DNA of 64,000 bases from Channallabes apus (GCA_030522415.1 CM060126.1:8184852-8248851); one strand, 5' to 3'. Shown: positions 11,076 to 24,147, numbered from the stretch's first letter. A program made the numbers and translations. Notes: generated by a model not told the origin, from the letters alone.

Positions 11076-12075
11076 TTTGTTTACAATTAGTAAAAGTAAT
11101 TGGTCTGGGAAAATTACATACAATTACAGTATCAAAAATTATATGCACAAGTTTTTAATTGAGGACAAATTATAAAATTATTTTTACATTTTATACAAAA
11201 TCTCAGTAGTAATAAACAAATAATCATTTGTTTCTGTTTAGGATCACTGTGAGATACAAAGTTAGAATAGGGAAAACGTCAAAAGTTTTAGAATTTCACA
11301 CCACCATCCTATCAACAGTATGTCCCAGAGGGTTTTATTCTGTTTTAATGAAGAATGTACAACATACAGTATGTGCAAACATTTTATTTGAAATATTTTA
11401 AGAAACCAATCATTTTTACAAAAATATGTAAAAAAAAAAATATATATAAAAATCACTTAAACGTTCTTTATTGTAGAAAGAGTCTGGATGGAGCACGTGT
11501 TTTAGAGAGAACATTAATGGAGCACGTGGTCTCCATCAGGTCAACTATTTTCATTGTGTTTTTGTAGCTTTATAAAACTCAAAACTAATCATTTGCATGA
11601 ATCATCTGGGCCTTGAGTTTGTACGTAGATTAGAGAAATGTAAGTTAAAGAAACATCACCACCCATAACTACATAAACAATGCTTATGTTGATCATTTAC
11701 AGGACTGTATATCACACTGATTTGAATTACACTTATTTTTATATGCCTGGTCTGTATTTCTGTTTTTTTTTTCTCCTGATAGGAAGCAAATGACCACGAA
11801 TTCTACTTCCACTTCCTTAAAAAAAATGTGTCCTTATTACTAACACGTCATAGTTTCTGGGCTTAGTTTCAGGCTTATTAGTAATTTGTGGGGATGTAAA
11901 AAAAAAAAAAGCTGTGAGAAACATTTTAAAGGCGGGATTTGTATTATATCACCAATATTAATATTTTTCCTTTTAACGCAACATGGCTGAAAATTTCAAT
12001 ATTTGAAGTAACATATAAAACAGCATGAACTTATGATTTGAACGATGTTCCACAAATTTAAACAAAGTATAATAC

Positions 12076-12691
12076 GTGGTGCATTCAAGTCAAACTGGGA
12101 CTTTGGATTGTGCAGAATATAAGAACACCGTTGTGAGTAAAAAAAACTGTTTTTATTTCTCTATATAATCCCCTGCTACACTAATGCAGTTATCCCAGTG
12201 TTTCACTAGTGCTTGAATACTATCACGGTAAGAAGTTTTCTCTTCATGCCAGAGAATTGATTAGACCGCCTGCTTCATGTCTGAAACACCAGCCTCCCAG
12301 GAGCTCCTTTAATGTCCGAAACATGTTGACATGGCTTGAGCTGTGGTGTTTGTGAATGACTGTGAATACAGTTCCCACAGACCGATGCATCTCTCCCACA
12401 AGTTGGCAAAACGTTATCTGTTGATTTCTTTTTTTCAAGAATAAGGCATTCTACTTTGCTGAAAGTTCATGGGAACAACTGCACTGGGCACCGAGCCACA
12501 TTGACTTCTTTTCATTTTATTTGAATTTCGCATCTTCTTAAAATTCTTTAAAACATTTGCACTGTTCAAATGCTTTACTGCAGCTAATAGTCTCATCATC
12601 ATACTGTGCCTGAAGACTTCTATAAATGTCAATTAGTTTCATGACTTCATTTATGTGAAATATAATCACAAATTTGACTTGAATGCCTCTC
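12076..12691 (-). mobile_element. Mariner-type relic, copy 1 (family B)
   Basis: Ends resemble the inverted repeat GTGTTCAAGTCAAACCGGGA: left GTGCATTCAAGTCAAACTGG, right TTTGACTTGAATGCCTCTC. Minus-strand remnants (CQLVGEMHRSVGTVFTVIHK) look like the DNA-binding half of a SETMAR-like mariner transposase; the catalytic half appears deleted. Hallmark plus-strand words: CCCAGTGTTTCACTAGTGCT and CTCCCAGGAGCTCCTTTAAT. Related copies: 17.1, 24.7, 39.8, 46.1 and 58.3 kb. Confidence 0.65.
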
Positions 12692-13394
12692 ATAATTTGT
12701 CAAAATATAGTTTGGCTCATATCCACAGTGGAGAGAAGAAATAATGAGAAAAAGTCTATTAAATTCGTGTTAAACATTAGGTCATGTCATCCAGGATATA
12801 CACGGTCGGACAAATTGGTAACTGACTAGTAAATGATTTGTGTAAAAAAAATGTAAGGTCAGGGTTAGGAGTGGGGTATACAGCTGCATCTGTATTTGAT
12901 GGAACAAACCACATCACCGTCGCTTAGTCAAATGTGGATCCTTTTTTTAGCCTTGAGATCAGATTTTATGGCACAGTACTGACAAAGCTGCAGATAAAGC
13001 ATCATAAAAATGTATTGCTGCCGCAGTCTCTTTGATGTAAAGGCCCAATTCTTTCACAACTCTCCGAGGTGTGACTAGAGGGAAGAAGAGGCGCACTGCT
13101 GCATGAAACAGCCTTACTGCTCTCGGCTCTGTCTGCTGTTCACACTTCACTTAGCCTTTCATGTTCATGGGAACAGTCTCTTCTAGACGGAGGGACACGT
13201 CTCCACCTAATCACAGAGGACAAATGTGAATGTGGATGTTTCAACTTAATCTGATACAGTTTCTTAATCTGGTGAATTTCTGAGATTGAGATTGAGTGAT
13301 TATTTCAGAGAGCACTGCGACTGTGATATATAAAAAATATATATTTATAAAATATTTAACATAACATTTACTTTGTAGGAATGTCTATTTAAGA

Positions 13395-13398
13395 AAAT

Positions 13399-13433
<35 letters not shown>

Positions 13434-13614
13434 TGGCTTGCAAAAGTATTCAGCCCCCTTTTCCACATTTTGCCACATTACAGCCACAAACATGAATCAA
13501 TTTTATTGGAATTCCACGTGAAAGACCAATACAAAGTGGTGTACACATGAGAAGTGGAATGAACATCATACATAATTCCAAACATTTTTTTACAAATAAA
13601 TAACTGAAAAGTGG

Positions 13615-13678
<64 letters not shown>
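13395..13678. repeat. (TA)n microsatellites enclosing a Tc1 terminal fragment
   Basis: (TA)n lies at 13402-13430 and at 13617-13678. Between them, from CAGTGGCTTGCAAAAGTATT at 13431, is about 185 bp of a Tc1-type left terminal repeat (TTTTCCACATTTTGCCACAT and so on) with no transposase. Tc1 elements insert at TA, so the microsatellite was probably the target. Confidence 0.85.
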
Positions 13679-13679
<1 letters not shown>

Positions 13680-13682
<3 letters not shown>

Positions 13683-15340
13683 AAATGTGTATATACACAG
13701 CATATATATTAAAACTCTTATATGCATGTGTCAACCTTCAAGCTTGACTTCCTACAAAGCAAATGTTATGTTAAATATTTTTAAAAACTGTTACTTTTAA
13801 GTGTCTCTGGGTTTCCCCCCCATACAACATTTACGTCAGCTGGTACATTGTTAAAATTGTAAAAACTTTCCTATAATAAATGAGTTAAATGTTTTTTTTT
13901 ACACAAATCAGTGATGCACATCATCAATTCTTATAGAAAACACTTTTACAAATATGTACAATAATAAATAATATAAAAAGACCAATAACAATAATTTCTA
14001 TTATTATCTATAACAATTCTATCGTGAGTAATTTTTACTTTTTCGTTTTTTTCTTGTACCAGGTAAATTAATTAGATCTAGAATATGTTTTTGATTGAAG
14101 TTTCGATGTACAGACAATTTACTTGGATTTCAAGTATGACTATATGAGCTATATATTACCACTTTAAACAAGATGAATACTGTGTAAAAAAAAAAAACAA
14201 TACAAAATCACAGAAATAGCAGAACATCTGAAAGCCATATGTGGGCTTTGTGTATTTTTTCTGTGGGGGGGATTTAAGACTTGTATGGTATATGTCTGGA
14301 TGAACATGACATACCTATCTGTATCTCATCATTAAGACATCAAAGGTGTTTTACACAAGAGTTAACATTGATCTCTAGCTTATGAGAGCACAAAATGATC
14401 AACGGAATTCAACGGAATTCAACGGAATTTACTCCTAAAATGGCGAATAAGTGCTACACAACAAGACACAAAACAGTTTCCTAAAACATTGCTTCTTGAA
14501 AAAACTTTATTCTCGCACTTGCAGCTCATCATTCGTCATACTTTCAAGAATCGCCTTATATAACAAAGTCTCTCTCATATAAATAAAAGGGATTTTTTTT
14601 ATGCAGGCTTTACTGGATCTTAGAAAACGATTATACTAATAAAAGAGAGATCACTATCATGATCTCTAGTCATGCTAGAAAGTAAAATATACAGTACACA
14701 TATAGTTTCATATCTCAGTCAAATATACTTTTATACTCAACTCAAACTCAAACTACTTTGTTTACAACCTTGCACTGAAGCTTTTCAGAGCTGAATGCAA
14801 ACCACTTATGGGAACACGTCTGAAAAAAAAAAAAAAAAATTTACATTCATGTTCATTTCACATGATTACATATTACTCACATACCCATGAGAAAAACATG
14901 ATCAGGTTTACTCTGTGGGATTTTCCTGGACAGTGAAGGTGCATTTCACCCGGTTACGCATTCGAATTAAACCAACTTGGCAAGATTCTGATTACATGTT
15001 AAAAATAAAAACACATGCTTAATATGTAAAAAAAAAATGTGTGAAAAAAAAATGTGTGAAACATAAAAGCATCTAGATGTAGATGATGGGATCTATTTTC
15101 CCATGTGAACTTGTGTGGGTTTTTTTTGTATGGGGAAGTAATACTTCATATTTTGGACTTTTTTCACTCGGTGGTACAATATGTTAATTTCTGCTGCAAT
15201 GTTTATTTCATTTCTAGCAGCCACAAATGATTACAGAGCATTGCTCAGGTTTTAACCCGGGAACACATTGTATGGATTCTGTTGAATCCGTTTTTTAATT
15301 AGTTAAAAGTAACATTTTATTAACCTCACTGTTTTTTTTT
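13680..15340. other. No gene seen
   Basis: AT-rich non-coding DNA with short A and T runs. An ACGGAATTCA unit is repeated three times near 14402-14430. Confidence 0.5.
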
Positions 15341-15346
15341 GAAAAG

Positions 15347-15518
15347 CAACAATGATGCTGCTAAATTCGCGAGATACAGTCAAAAGATTTGTTAAGGGTT
15401 TTTTATCTTTTTTTTTTTGTTGTTGTTGTTTTTCTTTTTAACAACAACAACAAAAAAGATCAAAAACCCTTAACAAATCTTTTGACTGTATCTCGCGAAT
15501 TTAGCAGCATCATTGTTG
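15347..15518. repeat. Near-perfect foldback (long hairpin)
   Basis: The left arm from 15347 (CAACAATGATGCTGC...) and the right arm ending at 15518 (...GCAGCATCATTGTTG) are reverse complements over about 70 bases. They differ by one base in the unique part plus T-run length, with a short T/A-rich loop including GTTGTTGTTG and its complement. No transposon ends recognised. Confidence 0.93.
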
Positions 15519-15519
15519 A

Positions 15520-16130
15520 CTCAACATTCGAATCAACATTGAATCTTTTGTAAAATACCCAAAGTTTCAGGACTCAGCATTGGGGTCGAGGAAAGCCATC
15601 ACTTCTGCATGGATCGCCTCCGGGAAAATCACCCTGCTGGGCACAACAGATTCTTATCATGTTTTTTCTCAGAACGGGTTCCTTCCTCTTCTCCTCTTCC
15701 TCCTTTCTCACACTGATCTATGGACTGCACGGCAGTTTCTTTCACCTAGTCACTGATAAACTGCTTGCTAGGCCGTACACCATTACAGGGGAGGTCTAGA
15801 TTGGAATGAATCGAAGATAGAAGAATGAATAAATAAATATTCCGATTCTCTGTGATTTACAGGCAGCGGTTTTGTAACGATAAATTTGGCCTCTGTGGTT
15901 TAATCCTGTTTGGACCTCCTTTGTTTATCTCTCGTTTCCTGTTTATTAAAAAGGTACTCTGCTAATTCAAACACACTGATCATCCTACCAGTAAGTCTCG
16001 TGACTCATCGTGAGTTGTTGCTTTTGACTTGTTGAGTTCAACTTTCCATCCTTCGGACAGGACGGAGCTTATCATAATCATGATGACTTGATTGATTGAT
16101 TACCATCTGTTTAATTCCCTCTTGTCATGT
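15520..16130. other. No gene seen
   Basis: Mixed-composition sequence without an open frame or repeat I recognise. Confidence 0.45.
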
Positions 16131-16139
16131 TTAACCAAC

Positions 16140-16430
16140 ACCGCCTTTGTAAGTAAGATGGGTGAGAGACAGGAGGTGCTCTCTCCCTCCCCCTACGCTT
16201 GGGAAAGGACGGCTCTTGGGGTCTCCTATGTCTAAGTGAAGAGAGAGGAGGGGAACAGGTGCTCAGGCAGGTCTGCTAGAGTCATCTGTGTTAATGCGCT
16301 CGGTCACGCCGGCTCCCGGACCGCTCTTTCCCACGCTGCCGGGGGTCAAGAGTGGAGCAGGAGACCGGACGCCGGGCTCCCACAAACCTTTCTGCCAAAC
16401 CACGGACCCTCAGGTAACGTCCAAAATGCT
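16140..16430. other. GC-richer island, possible untranslated exon or conserved element
   Basis: A block of raised G+C with several CpGs (GCTCGGTCACGCCGGCTCCC near 16299) ends in CCTCAG|GTAACG at 16413, which resembles a splice donor. A 103-codon frame crosses it but resembles no family I know. Left unassigned. Confidence 0.3.
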
Positions 16431-17097
16431 GTCTTCACACCTCACTCCATCACTGGTGTTTCAAATTTAACTCTAATGCAATACAAAATGCTTTGCATTT
16501 TGCTTGAATACTATAATAAGATATGGACCAGGTGCTTTCTTTGTTAGCCTTTTATTCCATAACCAATAAGTGAATAACTGAAAAAGTCATTTCAAACAAC
16601 TTCCCAACATAAAAGAGGATCCGGGAAACACCGAAAAAGTGACTGATTCCCTTCTTACGTAAACGATCCCATATCCAGACGTTTAAAAACCAAAATATCA
16701 CTTCACCCTGACCTCTTCGAGCCTGACACCAGGATGTGGTAAAACACGGTGGACGTCATCACAATCAAGCACATGTGTGTGTGTGTGTTTGTGTGTGTGT
16801 GGGTCTGTGTGTGAGACTACATCCATGTGTGTGACACACAAAGCCCGACAGAAAGAGACACAAAAAAGCAGCTCGTAACTCTTTACCTGTCACTATAACA
16901 TGTTGAAGGGCACAGCGAGGCAGCTGGAAGCTCAACACACCGTTAAGTTTTGCTCACACACACTGATTTACAACCCCATCCATCCTAAACATGGCTTCCG
17001 TCCGCAGAAAGAGAAGGTGTGGAGGGGGATTCGGCTTTCTCAGACTTCAGTCCTTCAGATTGTGTTTATCTTTATGTGAATGAAGAGCCGTTCTTTA

Positions 17098-17405
17098 TTA
17101 TTTATGATCGGACTGCCTGAAACACTGGCCTCCCAGGAACTCCGTAAATTGCCCCGAATATGTGAAAATGGCCTGGAATGAGGTGAGGTGAGGACTGTAT
17201 GGGGGAATGTGACAATAACTCCTAGACAAGTTCTTGTAATATGGAAGTGGTGTACATGAATGACTGTGTGTAGAGATTCGTCTCTTCCACGGAGTCGGGC
17301 GACAAGTTATCCGTCGATTTTATCATTTTTTTTAAGAATCAGTCGTTCCACTCTCTGAATGCTCACGGGAACTGTGAGTGCAGTGGGCCGTCTGACCCAC
17401 CTGAA
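17098..17405 (-). mobile_element. Mariner-type relic, copy 2 (family B)
   Basis: Shares ACTGGCCTCCCAGGAACTCC, TGGCCTGGAATGAGG-type text, ACGGAGTCGGGCGACAAGTT and TCACGGGAACTG...CAGTGGGCC with the other family B copies. Outer ends are not recognisable. Confidence 0.55.
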
Positions 17406-17409
17406 GTTA

Positions 17410-19590
17410 ACACATTCATTTATCATTATGGAAGTAAGCCAAAATGCCCCCACACACACACATACACACACACGTTTTTGTCTGCTAGATAAGCATTATG
17501 TTATGAAATCATTTTCACCTGAAGTAAAATTACAGCCTTAAACTGCACCCTGGCTTGTTAATCTTTCTAGGCTTCAGAGTTTCCTCGTTAACAATTGTAG
17601 GAAACTGGGAGTCTGTACAGGGTGTTATGTTTACCTTTTCCTTTAAACCTCGCATGAGACAAAACACAGTGTCGCAATTATGCATACTTCAGCTCCGTGG
17701 GAGGAAAGAAAAGCATGCTTCTGATTACGGTGAAAAGAGGGAGGGGAGCAGCTTGTTTTCTTTTGAAACGAGTTTTGTTGACTCGGTGCCTCATATGGTT
17801 TTTCGTCTGTTCTGCTACGGGCTATCGAAGCCTTCACCACTACCCCTCCCCCTCCCCCCACATCCCTTTTCCTCCCTCCACATCCCCTCTGTAAGACCAC
17901 TCAGCTGGGCCTATATTTGTCTTGGTCACTTCCTAGTTGTTCCGACCTTTGACATCTAGGTTAACAGCAGCTGAGAAGTAGAGGGTGGGGTCAGATCCTG
18001 ACCTCTGAAACAGCCACACAGTTCCACAGCATCTAAGAATCCACTTTCTAATCCTAATCAACCGCAACTTCTGTTTGTCCGGTGGTATAAAATCTACATG
18101 TGAAACAGGGTGAAATTCGCATTGTTGCGGAAAAAAAAACAAACACGACGACAACAACAACAAAAAACACCTACCTGTATAGTGTCGTACCCGGTGCGTT
18201 CCGTGTACAGCGGATTCAGGGGGGAACATGTGTGCTGGGTTGTGGGTGGCCTGGAAAGCGGTTCCTTTCCTTGAAAAAGAAAGAATGGGGTCCAAGGAGT
18301 GATGAGTGTGGCAGAATAAGGTTCACTTCCCTTCCCATGTCGGGTCCTATAAATATGCTGAAAACAGGAAGCTAAAAGGAAAAGAGTTGAGAGCAAACTT
18401 TAATCCTAGATAGACACTAGCCCGAAATCACATGATGAACCCCCCAAAACATACAACTACACAAATATATACTGGCACATGTCAAGTTTCCATTTCCCAT
18501 AAAAATGTGTTTTTTTTTTTATCTAGCATTCAGCTTGCCATTTAGAAAATCTTAAGCTTGCATGTTATGCATTTTTCCCATAATTGCTTCAAACAAGAAT
18601 AACAATATATTTCTCAACTTTGAGCATCTATGCAGAACTAAGAAGAGAGTGCTTAAAGGTCAGGGTGTGTAGATGATAACCATCACTAGCTAGTGGCGCA
18701 TCATTCTTCACATGCTTCTTCTTCTTTCTTGGTAGTCGGATTGATTTCACGTTTGTATTTGTTTTGTTTTTTTTATGCCATTTTAAAGCGTTTTAATAGA
18801 TAATGTGAGATAATGTTCATTATGTCATACCGATTCCAGTAAATGTCAAGTTTCTCTTACTTCTCTTACTGAGTGTCAACAACAACAATGTTATCGCCAC
18901 AACCTTTGCACAGCAGAAGCTAAGTCTTGCACTTGGGGTGGATTTTGCTTATGTATACTTCTTTCTATCTGTATGAACTCTGCGAGAACTGGAATAAATT
19001 TTCTACGGTGTTTCCGGCAGAGCAGTTTAACAAAGCAGTCCAGAAAGCAAACTTCGGCAGTTCCAGCACTTTATGTCCAATGACTGATGGGTAATGGGCC
19101 ACAAGTGATCCAGGCGTTTTAAAGAGTTTGGATGGTATTAGAGATGAAATGAAAGAAACAAAAGCAGCGATTGTGCTGCAATTATGTTAAAGCCTAAAAT
19201 GGACCATCTATGAGATGTGCTCTGAGATAGAGTTTTATTAAGACTGTTCTGGCTGACAGATTCGTCTGCGTGTTACTCCAACTGAGTAAATGTTTTTGGT
19301 TTTCCATGTGTAATAGATACCGTATCTAGTTCTCATATTTTACCCCTCTCACCCCTAGTACTCATATTTCCTGGATTGAGGCTAAACGTATTGACTGGGT
19401 TGAGGTTAGTGTCTTGAATGACCAGAATGTGTAGTAGATTTACAAATTACAGAATGACATCAGTACCTGATGCCAATATGGATCACTGCATGTCATTAAA
19501 AAAACAGCAAGAGGATGGTGGTAACGGAAGACAACATGATGACTGAAGGAAAAAATAACAGCAAGAATTTCCAGGTTATGCAATTTAGAA
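17410..19590. other. No gene seen
   Basis: Unique-looking non-coding DNA; 17640-18400 is GC-richer and contains chance frames only. A CA repeat lies at 17453-17473. Confidence 0.45.
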
Positions 19591-19596
19591 ATCACT

Positions 19597-19684
19597 TATC
19601 GTCTATACCGCTTTATCCTGTATGTAGGGTACACACTGGTCATGATGCCAATCCCTCACAAGGCACACGAACACATACACGAAT
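19597..19684 (-). mobile_element. SINE fragment
   Basis: Degenerate minus-strand copy of the V-SINE-like tail and 3' half (TCTATACCGCTTTATCCTGT, GATGCCAATCCCTCACAAGG). Confidence 0.6.
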
Positions 19685-19689
19685 ATCAA

Positions 19690-20060
19690 AATCTACAAAA
19701 GAGGGTAGGGCATTTTCATATTTAGCTCCACAGCTTTGGAATAGCCTTCCAGACAATTTTCGGGGCTCGGACAAGTTTCCCAGTTTAAAAGTCGCATCTG
19801 TTTAATCTGTTTAATCAAGACGCATCTGTTTAATCTGGCATACGCATAACTCATCCCATAACCTCATACTCCGATACATCTATCCTGAATGGCAACTACG
19901 CTAATTCTTTCCATCTTGTTTTCCTTTTTCTTCCCATCTGAAGATTGTGCCAGCTTCAGTAGACAAAAAAGCTTCAGTTGCCAACCCTGCGAGGATCCTG
20001 AAGTATCCAGAGAAGGAGCAGCTCCAGAGACAATCTCATTATTATTTAGACACAATTTTT
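19690..20060 (+). mobile_element. LINE 3'-end fragment (L2/CR1-like)
   Basis: Plus-strand reading GRAFSYLAPQLWNSLPDNF followed by a Ser-Leu-Lys stretch matches the motif near the end of many vertebrate L2/CR1-type reverse transcriptases (APRLWNSLP...SFK..LKT.LF). The following sequence, including AAGACGCATCTGTTTAATCT, reads like the adjoining 3' region. Confidence 0.6.
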
Positions 20061-20099
20061 CTGACATTTTTTTTATATCATTCATGAAAACTCATAAAC

Positions 20100-21780
20100 T
20101 TAAATGTATAAATATTAAGCAGAGAAGAAAAAAATACCATAAAAAACTATGTAGAATACCATACTTTCATAAAATTCGGTGTTTTTTTCATATATGATTC
20201 ATGAATATTTGATTCCTAGATCCTGTGATTTGATGAAAAGCGATTCTTATTTTAATGTGTTGCAATAAACATCAATTAAAAAAACAAAAATATGTGTTGT
20301 ACTTGCATTTTTATTTTTCAAACCTAAAAGTGAATTCAATGCACAAAATCCGAGGCTGATAATTTACTAATTAGTAGTAATTCAGGCATCGTAGGCCCAG
20401 GTAGGGCATGTGTTTTCGCGTGTGACGCTGTGAGGTCACAATACAAAATACAAAATGATTTCATTTTACGGAAGCCCTTTATTTATGGCACAAAGATGGG
20501 AATAAGACCATGGAGATAAAAGTATAAAAGTATAAAAGTTCAGCAGCGGCACATGCGCGCTAATTGCGGATTATTGTAAACCGTCTGTGGATGATTTACA
20601 GGAAGCTCTTTGACCTAGATTTAAAAGCGAAAGTCTAAACTTCACTGTGATGAGTCCTCTGACATGGACATAAATTTTCATTGCTCTGAATTGTCGGGAA
20701 AAAAAACGAACTGTAAGGAAGTGTCAGTAACAATATAAACACCAGAAGTCACGTCATGCTGTCATGATGACGGAAAGAAAAGAAAAACAAACAAAATGTG
20801 CTATTATGATCATTTTGATTATGACTTACAGTTTTAACATGATATTATTATTATCACTTAATATAGTTACATAACATTTTGTGACAATGACAATGAACCT
20901 AATGTTACATATTAACTAAAAGGAAAGATGAGGAGCGAGGGTGCAATGTGTGTGCAGGATATCACCGGGTGATACTGTGGAGATTATGCAGAAGTGTTGT
21001 TGACTTTGGACGCGTAAATGATTGTTGGCAGCTTCCTCATGTTGTCAGTCCCCCCCCCCCACCCCCCCACCACGCTCTCGTGTCTACGGGACTGAACCCA
21101 GTCATGGTCTGACTGGAGAGGTGGAGCGTTGAAATCGGCAATGACGAAGTGACGACAGGTGTGTCTTTTATCCATGTGGCCTTTTAATCCTCTCTTTCCT
21201 CTTTCCTTCTCCCTATAACTCATGAAGCTCTCGTGAATTAAAACAAGCTGACTTTGCAAAATATGACACATTATATTCTAGGTTTGTAGTGATTGTAGTG
21301 TAACAAAAGTTCATGAACTCTTGTGCTTAAAGTACACTGGTGATGCACCGACCTGCATTACTGGAGTCACTCACAGCCCTGAATCAGAGCTTTGCAGGTA
21401 GAGGGATATTGAAGGGATCAATACAAAAGCATTAAAGATGAAGGAGCATGAAAATGATCGTCAAGGTTGCATTATGGCTGTACAGTCATGGTTATATAGT
21501 TTGCTGGATGAATGAATCAGAAGTTAAATATAATGTATAACACGTGAGGAATTTGCTTTATTTGTATTGTAACTAATGAGCATGTGTGTGTGTGTGAACA
21601 AATCTGTTTGGATTTTTTTATATGACCATGAACTGGATGGGATCACGGTGCTGACTGGTTTAAGTTAAAGTTTTTGTTTTAATATTTAAGATTCAAGATT
21701 CAAAGAACTTAATTTATCCCAGAGGGAAATTGTTTATTCTTGGTTATAGTTGCTTATAGGGAAAAAGAGTAATAAATTAG
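20100..21780. other. No gene seen
   Basis: AT-rich non-coding DNA with a poly-C run near 21051-21068. Confidence 0.45.
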
Positions 21781-21787
21781 ACAAGGA

Positions 21788-21960
21788 GGAGAGGGGAAAG
21801 CAAATCAAATAAAATACTTTTATAGTATAGTAACTAGCAAAAATATTGCAATTACTAACAAGAAAAAAATTGCAGAAATATACTATTATAATATAGTAAC
21901 TAGAAATAACATGCTATTGTTTTTATAGTAACAGTTCATTCTCAAGAACTAAGTTTACTA
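21788..21960. repeat. Direct repeat, left copy (flanks SINE)
   Basis: Starts GAGAGGGGAAAGCAAATCAA and contains ACTTTTATAGTATAGTAACT and GAAATAACATGCTATTGTTT. Present again at about 22428-22570 with few differences, so the intervening SINE block lies between duplicated sequence. Confidence 0.85.
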
Positions 21961-21989
21961 CTACTAATACTAATACTAATAATAATAAT

Positions 21990-22370
21990 TCATTCATTCA
22001 TTCATTTTCTATACCGCTTAATCCTGTGTTCAGGGTCGCGGGGGACCTGGAGCCTATCCCAGGAGACTTCGGGCACTAGGCGGGGTACACCCTGGACAAG
22101 GTGCCAATCCATCGCAGGGCACACACTCATACACACACTCACACACCCAATCACACACTACGGGCAATTTTAGGAACGCCAATTAGCCTAATCTGCATAT
22201 CTTTGGGCTGTGGGAGGAAACCGGAGTACCCGGAGGAAACCCACCAAGCACGGGGAGAACATGCAAACTCCATGCACACAGAGACGGGAATCGAGCCTGG
22301 CCGGGGAATCGAACCCAGACCCTGGAGGTGCAAGGCGACAGTGCTAACCACTACACCACCATGCCGCCAC
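21990..22370 (-). mobile_element. tRNA-headed SINE (V-SINE-like)
   Basis: Full-length minus-strand copy with the ATTCATTCATTCATTTTCTA tail, body, B box and A box, ending GCCGCC near 22370. It is followed by about 40 bp (CACCATGATTCATCAAGCTC and on) that also follow the SINE at 0.4-0.7 kb. Confidence 0.9.
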
Positions 22371-22427
22371 CATGATTCATCAAGCTCAGATTGTGTATTA
22401 GATGAAACGCGCCACCACCGCGCCAAC

Positions 22428-22570
22428 GAGGGGAAAGCAAATCAAATCAAATACTTTTATAGTATAGTAACTAGCAATAATGTTGCAATTACTAACAAAA
22501 AAAAATAGCAGAAATATACTATTATAATATAGTAACTAGAAATAACATGCTATTGTTTTTATAGTTCATT
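22428..22570. repeat. Direct repeat, right copy
   Basis: Second copy of the 21788-21960 sequence, directly after the SINE and its 40-bp extra flank. Confidence 0.85.
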
Positions 22571-22599
22571 CTACTACTACTACTAATAATAATAATAGA

Positions 22600-24075
22600 C
22601 TTGTTGTTCATATGAAAAATAATCTTGTGCACGCTAACTGCTGTACACCAGCCTGCCGATGATTATTTTCCCCGAACAGCATGCCCCTCCATGGGTTCAT
22701 TCCGTACGTTTTTATAATATATAATATAATAACTAATATGCGTATGCTTAAGTGATTTCTTCTCACATGTTCATTTTGCTTTAATATTCTCAAAAACAAT
22801 ATTACATCTACTCGTATTGTATTTCAAAGAGTCAAGCTTAGACTTCGATTTGTTTTCCACTGGATCTGAAGCTGGAAGGACAGCAGCGAGCGGTGACGCA
22901 GATTCATCAGACAGAGGAAGCCAGAGAAACCTTAAGTGCTTCTCTGGGGCCTGTCCACTCTGAGTATCTCCTCACGAGGTAAACAGGACCCTGAAGATGT
23001 CCTGGCTGCGTACTCTGGCTGCTCCCTGTTGTGTGTAGAAAAACACATCCTGTTTTTTGCCCGGCTGGAAAATCTAGACAAACACTTTCCTGCTCCTGTA
23101 AGACCTGCTGTCTAACTGACTCAGGAGCAGCGAGAGATAAGATATAAGGAAAGGTTTGACTGGAGAAGAGCAGGTGGAAGCCACAGGCAGGTGTGTGTGT
23201 GTTTGTTTTTCAACACCTGGCTCCTGAAGACCACCCGTCTGTGAAGCCTGTAGTAAATTATTAAATGCTAAACTTTGTCTGGATAGTTTAATATTCACCA
23301 GTTACCGGATTTTAAAGAACAGTGAAATGCACTTCTATAGAAACTTGTGAAAAAACGGTTCAGGGACGAGTTAGGGGAAAAGTTTTATTCCAAATGTCCT
23401 TCCTGATGCAACCCTCCCCAATGTATCTGCGCTTGGATTGGCGCTAAAAGTGCACTGCTTTGTGCATTAAACCCAGACCGTAGTAGTGAAGGAAGCAAAT
23501 ACTAAGCACTAGTCCACTAGTATAACCCATTGGATAAACATAGTCTCATGAAATAGATTAGCGCTTACTACTACACAATCAGGATAAACTTGCACAATAC
23601 AGACTAGAAAAATGTAAACAGCACGGCTTGAAAGGTTTAAAATGACTGTGAAAAATCTAACTTTAGCATAAAAAAAAATTACATCTAAACACATCTGGAG
23701 GCAAAGCATGCAGGAAACACATATAACGAGAAACTAGATGAGCTCTTACAGTATAACTTGTGTAACTGTGGATATTTTATGGCAGCTGATCATGGGAATT
23801 TGTTTAATAGGAACCATTCTATGAAAAAGTTCAAAGCGCCTTCCCGGAAAATTCCCTAGTATCCTCTGGAATTAAATCTCGATTCTGTAGATCATCAGTG
23901 ACACATTAGGTTTACGGAGTCCTGCAGACATTCAGTACAGTATAGAGAATATAGAAATTCTATAGAACATTTTTCCTCAAGGGACTTTTCTTTCACTTGG
24001 ATAAATACCTTGTAAAAAGTCAAACCTCTTAAATTCATTCATGCAATAAAGATTATACGTACAGTATATACGAGA
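22600..24075. other. No gene seen; one short dispersed repeat
   Basis: 23395-23475 (CCTTCCTGATGCAACCCTCC...) is related, inverted, to 63815-63895. The rest is unremarkable; 22850-23000 is GC-richer without a supported frame. Confidence 0.45.
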
Positions 24076-24078
24076 CTT

Positions 24079-24095
24079 TGATTTTGAGACACATG

Positions 24096-24147
<52 letters not shown>

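Noticed and set aside
16236..16547. 103-codon frame as a protein gene
   Set aside because: No recognised domain and no conserved start or splice partners; kept only as a composition anomaly.
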